Of a stretch of 64,000 nucleotides of DNA, positions 11,001 through 22,079 are shown one piece after another (position 1 is the first letter of the stretch; each line of letters begins with the position of its first letter). The notes under the pieces were generated by a model. That model saw only the letters and a program-made list of their open reading frames with translations. It was not told the origin of the DNA and did not search any database. The position numbers and the translations under genes are program-made. The DNA is from Macropodus opercularis (lineage: Eukaryota; Chordata; Actinopteri; Anabantiformes; Osphronemidae): positions 17,877,001-17,941,000 of the forward strand of contig CM061106.1 of NCBI GenBank assembly GCA_030770545.1, written 5' to 3'.

Positions 11001-14000
11001 TCCTCTCTAGAGAGGGAGTTCTTCCTCAACTGTTGCTATTAAAATGTACAATTTATCGATTGGCTACAATTGAAAGCCACTCTATGTGGGATTTGTTGGG
11101 TCTAGTTGTGTAAGGTCTTAAAACTTACTTGTAAAGTGCCTTGAGATAACTGATGTTGTGAACTGGCGCTATATAAATAAAGCTGAAATGAATTGAACTG
11201 AACATATCAAATGTTGTTACCTGTACAGTATGTGAAAAATATAGTTCAAGGAGTTTGTCTTCCTTGAAATTGTCTTTGCTGAAGTAGTAAATAGGAGCAT
11301 TTCCCATTTTTAAAACTGTTCTTGCATATAATTACTAGAATGATGTGCACAAGTAATGAAGTCGCAAATCATTTAAAACTGTGGTTAAGAATAGTAACAT
11401 AACAGATCAAATATTGAACCAGAAATGTTTTTAACAATATTATAATACACAAATTAAACAATATGTAAAATCCAATTCATTTATTTTGAAAGGGAAACCT
11501 TCACATCAGTCTGGCTTAACATAGGCTCGTGGCAGTTTTTTGGCTACATTTATGCTTTATGTGCTACCAACAGTTGTTTTTAATAGGTAGAAAGGGTTTG
11601 TCTGGAGGAAGGTTGAACCATGCTGTTAAAACAAAGAGAAAACAGTTTTACTGTTTACGTTATTTGTGGTTTTTAGAAATATGCATAATTTCTTATGTTT
11701 AATTACAATTTTATTTTAAGACAGTGATTCTCATTTTATACCCAAAATACTGACCTGTTACTGACTCGTTCAATGAGAAATCATTCTACTACTAAACATC
11801 ACCTTCAGTCCTTAGAGTTCAAAACTATTTCAAAACCTTTAAAACCATTGTTTCAGTACATACAGTGACGACCAGCTGCAGCTGATGGTTGTAGAGTTGC
11901 TCAGTCTTCACCAGCTCTCTGGCTGTTATACTGCAATTTCTATCCCAGCGATCCCTCTGCTGCTGAATAGTACTGTGTGGATCAGGGATGCAGTCCATGA
12001 TAAGAGTAAGGTGAAAGGCACTGTAAAAAACAACAACAACAACAAAGCAATCAGATTAGGCTTAAGTCCCTGCATTTTGATAAACTAGACACTATACAAC
12101 ATCAGTATTGAGTATCAATAGGTAGAAAAGCGCTATACAAGTGCAGACCATTTACCATCAGGATTGGTATTTGCTTGCTATTCAGGGGTATGGTTGCTGA
12201 AACCGAAACGTGTCACAGGCCTGTATTCCGATTTCGTGTTGGACCACAGCCATGTGGGAAAATCTTCTACCACACAGACTGATAAAATCATCTTGGAGTG
12301 TATAGAGCAAAAACTAGGACGTTTTTATGCTCGCTGCTTAGAATGTGGACCTCTGAGGAATTGTACAATCCCTGTCAGAGGATATGGTCCAGCTAAAGGC
12401 GAAGAAAAGATATAATGTTATCCTCCATTTCTCCATTTTAACTGGTGTGTAATTACTATATTGCCCAAAGCTGTTACTTTCCACTGGTGTCTAAATATAA
12501 ATTGCAGAAGAATCACATGCTTGAAAAGCAATTATTTCTTACAATTTTGACAAGGTGCCAATCATTTTATCCAGTCCATTTTTGAGTTCTGTGTGAATTT
12601 TGGTCAGGTTTCACTTTTCTTCTCAGTTTTTTTTTTGTCATGTTCCAGTGCAAACCAAAATAAACATGTGAATACCAAATCATTTGCAATTAGAACAATT
12701 TTCTGAGAGAAGTGTTTCCTTTTCTGACAGAATTGCAACAGTACCGATATTTTTGGCCATGTCTGTAGTCTCCACTGACCAATAAATTACAGTTTTAAGA
12801 CCTTGTATTTACCTGCATTGGTTAATTAGTTAGACATAACTGAAAACATTGCATTATTGATATTATAAAAGTTGACATATTTGAGAGCATGAAAAAAAAA
12901 AAAGGAATTTCTTTTTATCCCATAGACAGTATTCCAAGATGCACTGACCAGCTGTGGGATGTTTGTGATGCACGTCTCTCTAAATATATAATTATACTAT
13001 TTGTTGTAATATGTTTATATTATTTGGGTGAAATTTCAGGGCTATCACAGAACAAATCAACTATTACACTGTATAATGTTTGCATTACTAGGTTACTAGA
13101 GTTCAAGTTGTATTAATAGGGTATGTTTAACATGATTTCATAGATTGAGAGGGTTGCACACACACAGTGCTTGGCTATGACAGCAACACAAATATCAAAC
13201 AGACACCCCATAGTATTGTGTGTTCTTCAATACTGCATTTGGCTAATGCTTTTAAAAAATTAATTTGGGTATGGAAAAACGTGAAGCAACAAAAAAAAAA
13301 AAAAAAAAAAAGGAAAGTGCAAGAATTTACAGCAAAACTAAACAAATAGGAAAAAAGATAAGAATCAAAAATCAGGCACATTTGAATTAACTATTACTAT
13401 TACAGTGTAAAGTGTTTGGTGTACAAAATATTGTTGTTGGTTCTTGTTTCAAAATTTTTTCTAACCTTTTCTAAAATAAGTGCTGTAGTATAACCTGCAG
13501 AACACTATTGATATGTGAAGAGATTTTTGTGACTCAACAGTATATAATAAGAAAAGCCTTCGATTAATTCAAAATGCAGCAGACAGAGATCTGACTGGAC
13601 TAAGGATTTCTCCTACATTACCTCCATCTAAGTCTAGGACAAAACTCACAATTCTTCTCCTCACCTACAAAGCTCTTCATAATAAAGCTCCATCTTATCT
13701 TAAAGACCTCATCGCTCCTTATGCTCCCAACAGAACGCTTCGTTCTCAGAGCGCTGGTCTGCTTGTGGTTCCTAGAGTTTCTAAATGTAGAATGGGAGGC
13801 AGAGCCTTTAGCTACCAAGCTCCTCTCCTATGGAACCAGCTTCCAGTCCAGGTTTGAGAAGCAGACACCCTCTCTAGTTTTAAAACTAGGCTTAAAACCT
13901 TTCTTTTTGACAAAGCTTATAGCAGATAGTTAAGCTGCTATAGATTTATACTGCTGGGGAACTTTCTTCATTCACTCACTCACTGAGCTCCCCTGTTTTT

Positions 14001-14500
14001 CTGTCGGTTTATTTCTACTAACTACTAACATGCCTCCATGTCCACATGTAACTAACGTTGTCTGTTTTTCTCCTGTAGTTGTGCTTCTCTCTTTTGGCAG
14101 CAAAAGCAACAGCAACAACAACAACAACAGCAACAAAAACAAAAACAACAACAACAACACACATACACATAGACTTGGTTAAACTAAAAATGCATGTTTT
14201 TCCTAAGTAGTTGCTGTAGTATAGCCAGCAGAATATCACTGACAAGCAAAAGTGAACACAGTATAAGTCAATTCATTGTTTATTTATTACAGTAACAATT
14301 GTGAAAACCTGTTGGACTGTCCGTCCCGTACACAGCGCCTGACAAGTTAGTAAAGTGTTTGCGTCTCGCATATTTAGCAGCGATGTTTTAACTTGAGTAA
14401 ACCGCCCTAAGTAACATGAGGACTTACCACAGTTAACGTCTCCACTTTTTACCGAGGCGCTCTTTTTTGACTGAGCTTCCTTCTTCAGGGTTTCCGTTGT
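4943..14500 (-). CDS. arhgef39: arhgef39-like RhoGEF gene, 5' part (exons joined, 3' end not in window)
   Basis: This is a minus-strand gene encoding a Rho guanine nucleotide exchange factor of the ARHGEF39 type, a small DH-PH protein that promotes GDP/GTP exchange on Rho-family GTPases. Coding exons are 11998-11864, 10491-10397, 9964-9844, 9375-9257 and 5013-4943. Each has AG/GT borders and the reading phase is kept across all four introns. Together they give 180 codons plus one base, from the start Met through most of the DH domain. Recognisable blocks are TARELVKTEQLYNHQL (DH helix 1), YFVEILNAKGTL, KKNKAFRRFKELQE and LLQLPVQRIDQYKHFL (DH conserved region 3). From memory the mammalian protein has about 335 residues, so roughly half is here. 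The PH exons would lie below 4943, where the repeat array sits. The gene could continue left of the window or be truncated by the array. A paralogous small RhoGEF is the main alternative identity. Confidence 0.85.
5014..6377. other. arhgef39 intron 4, left part; possible old LINE fragment
   Basis: No exon is seen. At about 5830-6100 the minus-strand translation has a weak resemblance to a LINE reverse transcriptase, with frameshifts. The 91- and 94-codon plus frames at 5527-5802 and 5890-6174 have no recognised domain. Confidence 0.3.
6378..6904. mobile_element. 527-bp MITE with TA target sites (Tc1/mariner-pogo type ends)
   Basis: The left end CAGTGGTACCTCGAGATACG after TA (6376-6377) matches the reverse complement of the right end, TAGTGGAACCTCGAGATACG before TA (6905-6906). 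The motif GCTCGTATCTC is repeated at several subterminal places on the right side (about 6796-6892). The interior is non-coding and AT-rich. Ends containing TACCTCG and a TA duplication suggest a Tigger/pogo-like non-autonomous element. Confidence 0.75.
6907..9256. other. arhgef39 intron 4, right part
   Basis: I see no exon or clear transposon here. There is a poly(A) run near 9005-9018. The overlapping short frames around 8140-8634 occur on both strands of a GT-rich stretch and are not convincing genes. The 110-codon minus frame at 7261-7593 has no recognised domain. Confidence 0.4.
9257..9375 (-). CDS. arhgef39: arhgef39 coding exon 4 (DH conserved region 3)
   Basis: The exon is 119 bp, with an acceptor TTTTAG before 9375 and a donor GTAAGTCTG after 9257. 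It encodes residues 118-156 and two bases of Gln157. The motif LLQLPVQRIDQ at about residues 147-157 is the signature of DH conserved region 3, the helix that contacts the GTPase. Upstream, KKNKAFRRFKELQE is a shared ARHGEF39-type block. Confidence 0.88.
9844..9964 (-). CDS. arhgef39: arhgef39 coding exon 3
   Basis: The exon is 121 bp and begins with the last base of codon 77 (Gln). It encodes VLLVHLENGYTGRGFDLFC and ends ASKVLR at a donor GTAGGAACA. Joining restores SIN-Q-VLLVHLENG, matching the position and length of the same segment in mammalian ARHGEF39. The longer minus frame around it (9622-10050) is this exon with intronic read-through on both sides. Confidence 0.82.
10397..10491 (-). 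CDS. arhgef39: arhgef39 coding exon 2
   Basis: The acceptor TTGTTGTAG precedes 10491 and the donor GTAAGTATC follows 10397. The exon is 95 bp and encodes residues 46-76 plus two bases of codon 77. It starts YFVEILNAKGTLKQG and ends with IKDIRSIN. It continues the DH helix bundle and joins exon 1 in phase 0. Confidence 0.85.
10882..11202 (+). mobile_element. LINE 3' end (L2/CR1 group), 5'-truncated
   Basis: It starts inside the conserved reverse transcriptase C-terminus (KTRLKTFLFDKAY-type frame). It continues through the family's 3' UTR (AGCCTGGGTCTGCTGGAGG) and ends with GGCGCTATATAAATAAA and a short GAATTGAACTGAA tail. The same UTR occurs at 19319-20165, 21648-22046, 51464-52293 and 54944-55535. 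It lies in arhgef39 intron 1. Confidence 0.85.
11864..12020 (-). CDS. arhgef39: arhgef39 coding exon 1 (with 22 bp of 5' UTR)
   Basis: On the minus strand the acceptor TTTTTTACAG precedes 12020. The start codon is at 11998-11996 and the donor GTATGTACTG follows 11864. It encodes residues 1-45, beginning MDCIPDPHST and ending QLQLVVT, in phase 0. The segment ITARELVKTEQLYNHQLQL is the first DH helix (conserved region 1), with the usual spacing of a RhoGEF. The Met is the only in-frame start before the DH helix, and a matching QxxRxRWxR stretch before the DH occurs in mammalian ARHGEF39. Confidence 0.85.
12021..13551. other. arhgef39 5' intron, no coding exon seen
   Basis: A short fish repeat fragment (AGAAAAGCGCTATACAAGTG) at about 12122-12160 is the reverse complement of one at 53912-53960. 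Poly(A) runs are at 12892-12903 and 13291-13311. The 83-codon plus frame at 12164-12415 is unassigned. Confidence 0.4.
13552..14100 (+). mobile_element. LINE fragment (L2/CR1 group), RT C-terminus
   Basis: With frameshifts, the plus strand encodes the end of a LINE reverse transcriptase (YKALHNKAPSYLKDLIAPYA, then PNRTLRSQSAGL). Part of the family 3' region follows, then a CAA-rich microsatellite (14100-14160). The copy lacks the terminal tail. It lies in the arhgef39 5' intron. Confidence 0.85.
14100..14160. repeat. CAA/CAG-rich microsatellite
   Basis: An impure run of CAA and CAG triplets. Its minus-strand poly-Leu/poly-Val frames are artefacts. Confidence 0.9.
14428..14500 (-). other. arhgef39: Probable noncoding first exon of arhgef39
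   Basis: On the minus strand a strong donor (AACTGTG|GTAAGTCC) follows a short GC-richer stretch with no ATG. A CCAAT box lies just upstream. The coding exon at 11998 begins after an acceptor (TTTTTTACAG) with 22 bases of 5' UTR, so an upstream noncoding exon is required and this is the best candidate. The 5' limit is a guess. Confidence 0.5.
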
Positions 14501-14514
14501 TAACGTGGACGCTG

Positions 14515-14519
14515 ATTGG
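14515..14519 (-). promoter_or_regulatory. CCAAT box upstream of the candidate arhgef39 first exon
   Basis: The minus strand reads ACAGCCAATCAGCG, a classic NF-Y site context. It lies about 90 bp from the candidate first-exon donor, a normal promoter distance. No TATA box is seen. Confidence 0.45.
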
Positions 14520-14610
14520 CTGTTTTTCTTCTTCGTCTTGATTTTCTTTTTTTTTTTTGGCTGTTGGTGAATTACCACCACCAACTGGTAAGGAGTGTGG
14601 ATCAGGACTA

Positions 14611-15253
14611 TTCCTGAATAAAATGTTATTTGTTTAACTGGTGCCAAAGTTGAACATCCTCACACACATCAGAACTGACAGAACATCTGTCTGCAGTCAG
14701 TCAATCACAGCCTGTAAGAACTAATAAGTTATTTCTCTGTTTTTGTTCCTAGACTCACTTTGGCCAGATGCTTTAAGCTTTAAATGGATTTTTCAACCAC
14801 ACACATGTCCACACAATCTTTTCATTCCACTGCATGGTTGGCATTCACACATTACCTTTAAAAAACTCTCCTATTCAGCAACGTATCTACTGTAAACACA
14901 AGTGTTTATGTAAACTACTATAAATACTGAAAGAATCATCACAAAGCTAAAACACCCTTTTATCTCAAATATCTGATTTTATCTCAATCACACACCAATT
15001 TATTACCAGAGTGATCTCTCTTCTTAAAACAATTGGCCAAGCAACCAACCAACCAAACAAACTACATGAAACAAGGACAGAAATAGTTACATATAATTAG
15101 ACACACAGCATTTTAGCTTCAGAACTTAGCTCACAATGTTGCTTAATTTTCTCTCTCTTTTTATTTTTTTACTTGTTCGACAAATTTCCTTTAAATCCAT
15201 ATGTGACTCACACAAGGTAAGACTTATCATCATTAATAATATCCATCCAGTGG
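14611..15253. repeat. Dispersed repeat, copy 1
   Basis: This matches 21051-21636 in the same order over about 600 bp, with shared blocks AAAGTTGAACATCCTCAC, CAGAACTGACAGAACAT and AATAGTTACATATAA, each copy having its own indels. There is no coding capacity. It may be a non-autonomous element or an old duplication. Confidence 0.7.
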
Positions 15254-17399
15254 TTATTTCTAGTTGTTGCTTCTTTTTTTTAACTATTATGTTTTAAATT
15301 TTCTTGGTTAGTTTCTTTTCTTTCTAGCCACTGGCGTCGCGTGACTGAGCCGACCCCTGAGGGTTCACATACACACATATTTACACACTTAGGATTTTCA
15401 TCTTAACACTAAAAAAATCTTCTATATTAGTTTAAGAGTTGCTCATTCTCAAAAAGAATTCACAAGAATCCCAGCCAAAAGGCACAGCATGACATGATAT
15501 TATCCTAATCTAATTTCCCACACTTCTACTTTGTTTCTCTTTATCCCAATAACTGCAAGAATCTATAAAAGCTTTACTATTAATCCCATCCTGCTTATTC
15601 CATGTATTGTTTGTCGCATTTACATTAGAATTCCTGTTTGTCTCTCTGAATGACTGCAATGTGAACTAGTTAAAGAAGAACTTGATTCTGAACAACTGCC
15701 CTTAAGGGTCATCTAGTCAAGTCAAGTCAAGTCTTTCTTTATTGTCGTTTCTTCCACATGTACAGTGCATACATATGGAGAAATGAAATTGGGTTACTCT
15801 CAACCCCATGGTGCATACATTTAACACAATATAAGTCTCTAAGAGAGAACTATATCATATATACAATATAAAGTAAAATACAATACTATCCACTGTGGCG
15901 CAAAGAATACTACCAATATTTCATCAGAAATTAATGTAAGGACATTGGCAGACTCTACACCGGTTCTAAAATCAATTTCTATACGTCTGTTATTTAGGCA
16001 CACTGAATTTTTATTCTCCAACAGTTACCGTTCCAATTTCATCATTACAATTACCCCATACAGTGCTACAGTATGTGCATTAACATCTTCACACCATACA
16101 AATTTTCCTCTAAGATATATCACAATCGTCATGTTTGGCAGCTTGCTTCTCTGTTTTGGTGTATTATTTCGAAATTGTCCAGTCCCTGCTTTTATCAGGT
16201 CAGCTTTACTTCCGCTTATGGCAATTCTGTCGTGTTCCTTGTTGGATCATCCTCCTCCTCACCACATAGTCTCAGTGGCTGCTCTGGATTCTTCCTGTTT
16301 TGTATAAGAAGTCAAGCTGCTGAATAAATTGATTTTGAGAATGTGTTTTGAATGTGAATTTCCCCTGTTCGGCACATTGCCCTGGGATAATGTTCGTTAC
16401 AAATGTCACATTGAGTTCTGGAGTGTTGATTGCTTCTATGGATGTGAGTTTTTTTTCTCATGCGCAGTTGTGAGGAGAGTTACTCCGGTTTCATAAAATA
16501 ATTCTTTACACAAAATCTGTTTGTAACATTGACATAGCTTGAATATCTGATGAGACACATTAGAAGGCCCTCCCTTTTATTTCTTCTTCTGTGGTATTTT
16601 TGTCATTGGAAATAACATAGAGAAAGAAATGTATAGTAACAACTAAGCCAATGAGGAGTAAAACCAAAAAGAGACCCAATCAAACGAATCTTGTTTTTTT
16701 AACCTAATCATATCTCCTGAATGCAGCTGGATTTGCTCATGGCTCTTATCCATAATAATTAAAGAGTTTGATATGAATATGTGAACACTTTAGAGGAAGT
16801 TAACCAAAAGAACAAAATGATTTGCTTACATGGTCTCCCAGTTTCCTTGAACAAATATTGTTTGTGCCAAAAACAGACGATCTGCTTTTAGCGGACACAG
16901 TGTGTGTGTGTGTGTGGATATGTTGCTATATATGTTATATGACATTATGAAAACCTGTACAATTATAATATCACCATAGCATCATATATTTTTATATACC
17001 ACAACACAAGCTTGCCAATTTGTCTATCCCAGATTTTATACAATGTCAGAAAAAAAATCCTTAATATGGAGCCCAGTTACCAGTCAGTTAATAGACCATC
17101 TTCAAAATCCTGTAATTGCTTAGTAATATTATTTAGTATGATAAGCTAATATTTGACAGCACTTTTAAAAAGCATATTTAAATCAACAAACACAAAATAT
17201 CTCTAGTGGTATTTTCTTGTTGTTGTTGTGTTTTTTTTATCTCTTTGTCATGAGAAATTTACTGTGTATCTTGCCTTGCTCCACACAAACACATTTAGCT
17301 TCACTTTTAACATGATCACACTATGACTTAAGCTACGAGGCCCAATTTGACTCAATTAGGTGGTGTTTGTGTTGATGGATATTGAGTGTGTATATTGTT
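15254..17399. other. Intergenic, no gene seen
   Basis: At about 15715-15850 there is a minus-strand LINE or SINE tail-like segment (GTCAAGTCAAGTC, then TTTATTGTCGTTTCTTCCAC). A GT run is at 16901-16914. The 120-codon plus frame at 15945-16307 has no recognised domain. Confidence 0.4.
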
Positions 17400-18900
17400 A
17401 GGCTGTTCCTTTGGGACTCCCTGAGGCCACAGAGTGGATAATTAGAGTTCATGTGAGATCGTTAACCCGACTCACTGGATTGCAAGTAAGGAAGGCAGCT
17501 TCCTTACTTGCTGCACCTTGCTTTTGATGTCTGGTCAGCTCTCTCTCCCCACTATCTTCCTGAATGTCAGCCATTTGGGACGGTGCAAAGACTTGACATT
17601 ATGTCTGCGGGTTATCATTATATGTATTTTTTTTTCCACCTGATCGATTGGTTCTGGTGCGCAGTTGTGCTTCTGGGGATAACTGTCACTGATAGTTAGA
17701 GACTGACCAGTGGGTATCATTAACAGCAAACGTGCCTGCTTTTGCAGAGGCTTTGTTGTTGGGAGGGGCAGTGGAAAAGCAAACCTTTTTCTTTTAGCCT
17801 TCTGGACTTAGTTGACCTTTCACTTCTGGAGCAGCTGGAGCTGAGAGATATTTAATTGAATGGAGTCTTCAGATGTATTTTGGAGAGGAGAGGAGACACC
17901 GCTGGCTCAAGACCAGGCCAGAGTGGGGAGTCAGAGAGGGAGAGCACGAGGGGAAAGAGTTTGCTTGACCTTCAAAGCCTAATTGATAGGCTTTTTGTAA
18001 ACCCTGTTTGAGATGAGCGTGGTCCCTGTTGTTCAGCACTCCCTTACAACTTCTGCAAGTACAAAGTCAACCACAGGTAGGGAGCCCCCAGTGGCCCGCT
18101 GCAATCAATAGCGGCAGCCTCAGCTAACGAGAGTTACAGCCCCTATTAAGCGTTCAGAGTCCCTATTAACAAGCAGCGCCCGGCCTGCCCTGTCTGCGCT
18201 TATTAATACTGGGAAACACAGGGCAACTGCAACATTATGAAACAGCCATTAGAAAAACTAAGCAAAGTGATTTGTATAGTTGATTGTATTCAGAGTTTAC
18301 TAATTAGTGAAAACATCTAAACAGAAGTCACCTAACACAGTTCACTACTTTACTTCCACCTTTGTATTAATTTCCCTTCCTACCCATTTTAGCTCATTAC
18401 CCTGATCTTACCTAATTCAATCGACCGCACACAAACTAAAATGGGGTAATGAAATTAAAATTTTCTTTATTTCATTTGTGCAAGGGAAAACACCTATAAT
18501 GATTAGCACCCCCCCTTCCATTTCCCTCCCCTCCCAGAATTCCTCAAAACTGCGAGGATGGAAGCAGAAATCAGAGTAAAGATATAAGATGGTTTAAGTG
18601 CCATTATTGCAGAATATAAATTAAAGATTTATACCACTTGATAGAACTTACAAGCAGCACACACATTAAATAAAAGGGATGGGCTGGGAAGGGATCCTTC
18701 TGCTTCAATGGTTTGAAGCCGATAGCGGGGTGAGGTGGGGGCACAATCAGGAAGAACCGCTCTTTAGATAATTGCAGAACCGCTGTTTAGATAATTGGAA
18801 TCTTTTGAACTTCTTACCAGACAATAATTAATTTGGGAAATTAGTGATTTAATCTGCATGTTGATACATGCTGAAATTATGGGAGTAGTCAACTCAGCAA
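17400..18900. promoter_or_regulatory. Unique, transposon-free block; candidate conserved non-coding element
   Basis: This 1.5-kb stretch is free of the repeat families seen elsewhere and has balanced composition. It contains a perfect hairpin (17482-17511), several TTAAT/ATTA motifs and no coding frame. Blocks like this in the gene-poor flank of a developmental regulator such as lmo3 are often enhancers, but that is inference. Confidence 0.35.
17482..17511. repeat. Perfect 13-bp inverted repeat with 4-nt loop
   Basis: Arms GCAAGTAAGGAAG (17482-17494) and CTTCCTTACTTGC (17499-17511) enclose GCAG. There is no T-run after it. Confidence 0.9.
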
Positions 18901-19318
18901 AGATCTGAAAGAATCATGTTTGTCACATGCACATTTAAACCTCTAGCTAGTAGTAGATCCACTAAGAAACCTTTTACTTACAGTGGATATATATACATAC
19001 ACACACTTGACTCATCCATATACCAGTAGTAGTAGTAGTGCTGTTGCTATTTTGAGTGGTCACCTAATAACATTTATTATACCTTGACTGATTGCTGTTT
19101 GTGATTATTTGTGTACAGTTATGTATCATCAGATTTGAGACTTTTAATATTTTACAATATTATATTTATAATATTGCTGTTCGGTTTTTGATGCCTGTAA
19201 ATGGAGTTATAAATAATTTTTACTGTGTGTCACAGTCCGGCCCTCTGTTGCCAGAAGGGCACTTTTGTCTTTGTTCCGTCTCTGTGATGTCCATTCTCCC
19301 TAAACATTAAACATCTCC

Positions 19319-20165
19319 CCTGAAACATTAATCCATGCATTTGTTACCTCTAGGCTGGACTACTGTAACTCGCTACTCATAGTTTGTCCCAATAACTCTC
19401 TAAAAATCCTCCAGTTAATTCAAAATGCTGCAGCCAGAGTCTGACTGGACTTAGGAAGAGAGATCACATTTCTCCTACATTAGCTTCTCTGCATTGGCTC
19501 CCTGTCAAATCTAGGATAGAATTCAAAATTCTTCTCCTCACCTACAAAGCTCTTCATAATAAAGCTCCATCTTATCTTAAAGACCTCATGGCTCCTTATG
19601 CTCCCAACAGAACGCTTCGTTCTCAGAGCGCTGGTCTGCTTGTGGTTCCTAGAGTTTCTAAAAGTAGAATGGGAGGCAGAGCCTTTAGCTACCAAGCTCC
19701 TCTCCTGTGGAACCAGCTTCCAGTTCAGGTTCGAGAAGTAGACACCCTCTCTAGTTTTAAAACTAGGCTTAAAACTTCTTCTTCTACTTCTTTTTGACAA
19801 AGCGTATAGTTAGAGATGGTTCTGGTCACTCTGAACCATCTCTTAGTTAAGCTGCTGTAGACTTAGATGCTGGGGGACGTCCTTCATTGACTGAGCTCTT
19901 TTCGGTTTGTAGTAGGAGTTGTGCTTCTCTCTTTCTGTCTCCCTCTATATTCTCATCTACAGGTATCATCAGACTCAGAGCCGTGTGTCTCCAGTGTTCA
20001 GTTGCTGGTCCAACCATCCTGCCTGTGTCTGTTGCTGCTTGTTTTGTTGTGGTTGTGTTCTTTTCTCTCTTCTCTATCCCCTCACCCCAACCGGTCAAGG
20101 CAGATGGCCGCCCACACTGAGCCTGGGTCTGCTGGAGGTTTCTTCCTCTCTAGAGAGGGAGTTTT
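19319..20165 (+). mobile_element. LINE fragment (L2/CR1 group), RT C-terminus plus part of 3' UTR
   Basis: Frames such as VTSRLDYCNSLL, LLTYKALHNKAPSYLKDL, then RTLRSQSAGLLVVPRVSK and NQLPVQVREVDTLSSFKTR mark the end of a LINE reverse transcriptase. The UTR with GAGCCTGGGTCTGCTGGAGG follows and the copy stops near 20165. Stops and frameshifts show it is dead. Confidence 0.88.
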
Positions 20166-20423
20166 TTTAAGATATAAGACAAGGTATAGGAATAAGAACT
20201 TACGTAGCATCTTTTCAGGTCAGACAATGCACTGTGATCTTCTTTGTCTTTAGTGTGTTTGCTGATTCCTGCCAGCTGTCACGTCATCATATACAGTATG
20301 AGTGTGTATATATACTTTCTCATTAGTTTGTTGCTAGTGTGTTTTCTCTGGTCTGCTCACCCATGTTCTACTTCTACTAACTAGAAGAAACTCAATTGTT
20401 TCAGTAAGTATTTAGTCACTTAA

Positions 20424-20580
20424 ATTCAGTTCAGTTTATTTTCATAGCTCCTATTCACAACAGCAGTTATCTCAAGCCACTTTCCAATTAAGGTTTAAGG
20501 TCTTACACAACTAAACCCAACAAGTCCTACATAAAGCAAACTTGGAGACAATCAATACACTGTAATATAAATATAGACTC
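20424..20580 (-). mobile_element. LINE 3' tail fragment (L2/CR1 group)
   Basis: A diverged copy of the terminal segment seen at 51464-51640 (CAGTTATCTCAAGCCACTTT, then GGTCTTACACAACTAAACCC), in minus orientation. Confidence 0.75.
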
Positions 20581-21050
20581 AAAACATATATATTTATATA
20601 CATATAATATTAATAATAATAATAATAATAGATACTCATCATCAAGAGTCATCAAGTTTTCTGAAAGTTGATGTATGGCAACTGGACGACTTCTTTTTCA
20701 TAAAAACGTTTCACCACTTATCCAAGTAGCCTCTTCACTCTGGTTAGTTGTTAGGTTGGTTCAGATTCCAGTAGAGGTAACGTCTCCTTGATGAATCAAA
20801 GCTTCTCACAGTCAGAGACAGCAGAAGACAGATCCCTGATTCTTCCCCTACATACTAATTTCTCCCTCATTGTTACTTACACTTACACAACTCTTACTTC
20901 ACTACTCAATGAACAACATTTCATTTCCCACAGTTTCCATCTGCTCTCTCTTAACTTTCACAGCTTTTTTTCCCCTTTCTTGCCAATTTCCTCTTTTCCT
21001 GCAACCCTTTTCTCTACAACACTACATGGATAACATGAAATACATGAATT

Positions 21051-21636
21051 GAATGTTATTTGTGTACCTGGTGCTAAAGTTGAACATCCTCACCCACATC
21101 AGAACTGACAGAACATTTGTCTGTAGTCATGTAAGTCATGTCTCTGTTTTTTCCTAGACTCACTTGGACAGATGCTTTAAGCTTTAAGTACTTTTCAACC
21201 ACATGTTTCCATCCCGTTGGCTGGATCTCAGCATTCACACATTACCTTTAAATAACTCTCTTCTGAGCAACGTATCTACTGTAAACTAGATACTGAAGAA
21301 ATCATCACAAAGCTGAAACATCCTATTATCTTAAATATCTGATTTGATCTCAATCACACACCAATTAACTTTCCAGTGCTCCTATTTCTGGGTGATCGCT
21401 CTTCTTCTTAAAACAATTGAACAAACAACCAAACAAACAAACTGCATAGAAAAAGGACACAAATAGTTACATATAAGTAGACACACAGCGTTTTTGCTTC
21501 AAAACTTAGCTCACAATCTTGCTTATTTTGCTCTCTCTTTTCTTTTTAACACTCGTACGGTAGATCTCCTTTAAACCCATATATGGCTAACACAAGGTAA
21601 GACTTATCACTATTCATGATATCCATTTCTAGCTGT
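21051..21636. repeat. Dispersed repeat, copy 2
   Basis: This is the partner of 14611-15253. Its right end runs straight into a LINE 3' region at 21648, whereas copy 1 continues into unrelated sequence. Confidence 0.7.
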
Positions 21637-21647
21637 TCCTCATCCTC

Positions 21648-22046
21648 ATCTCCAGGTATCATCAGACTCAGAGCCGTGTGTCTCCAGTGTTCAGTTGCTG
21701 ATCCAACCATCCCGCCTGTGTTCTGTTGCTGCTTGTTTTGTTGTTGTTGTCTTCTTTTCTCTCTTCTCTATCCTCTCACCCCAACCGGTCAAGGCAGATG
21801 TTCTCCCACACTGAGCCTGGGTCTGCTGGAGGTTTCTTCCTCGTTAGAGAGGGAGTTTTTCCTCCACTGTTGCTATTTAAATGTACAATTTATCGATTGG
21901 CTACAATTAAAAGCTTGCTCTATGTGGGAATTGTTGGGTATAGTTGTGTTAGGTCTTAAACCTTACTTGTAAAGTGCCTTGAGATAACTGATGTTGTGAA
22001 TTGGCGCTATATAAATAAAGTTAAATTGAATTGAATTGAATTGTGT
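21648..22046 (+). mobile_element. LINE 3' UTR and tail (L2/CR1 group)
   Basis: It runs from CAGGTATCATCAGACTCAG through the UTR to GGCGCTATATAAATAAAG and a GAATTGAATTGAATTG tail. The 118-codon frame across it is a UTR artefact that recurs in the other copies. Confidence 0.88.
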
Positions 22047-22079
22047 TTAATTTCCTCTTTAGTTCTATTTAAGCTTCCC

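Noticed and set aside
11125..11307. Minus frame MGNAPIYYFSKDNFKEDKLL as an extra arhgef39 exon
   Set aside because: It has a donor-like GTAACA, but coding exons 1 and 2 already join in phase 0 without it and the sequence fits no part of the DH domain.
15945..16307. 120-codon plus frame as a gene
   Set aside because: No start context, domain or splice support; composition matches the surrounding AT/T-rich DNA.
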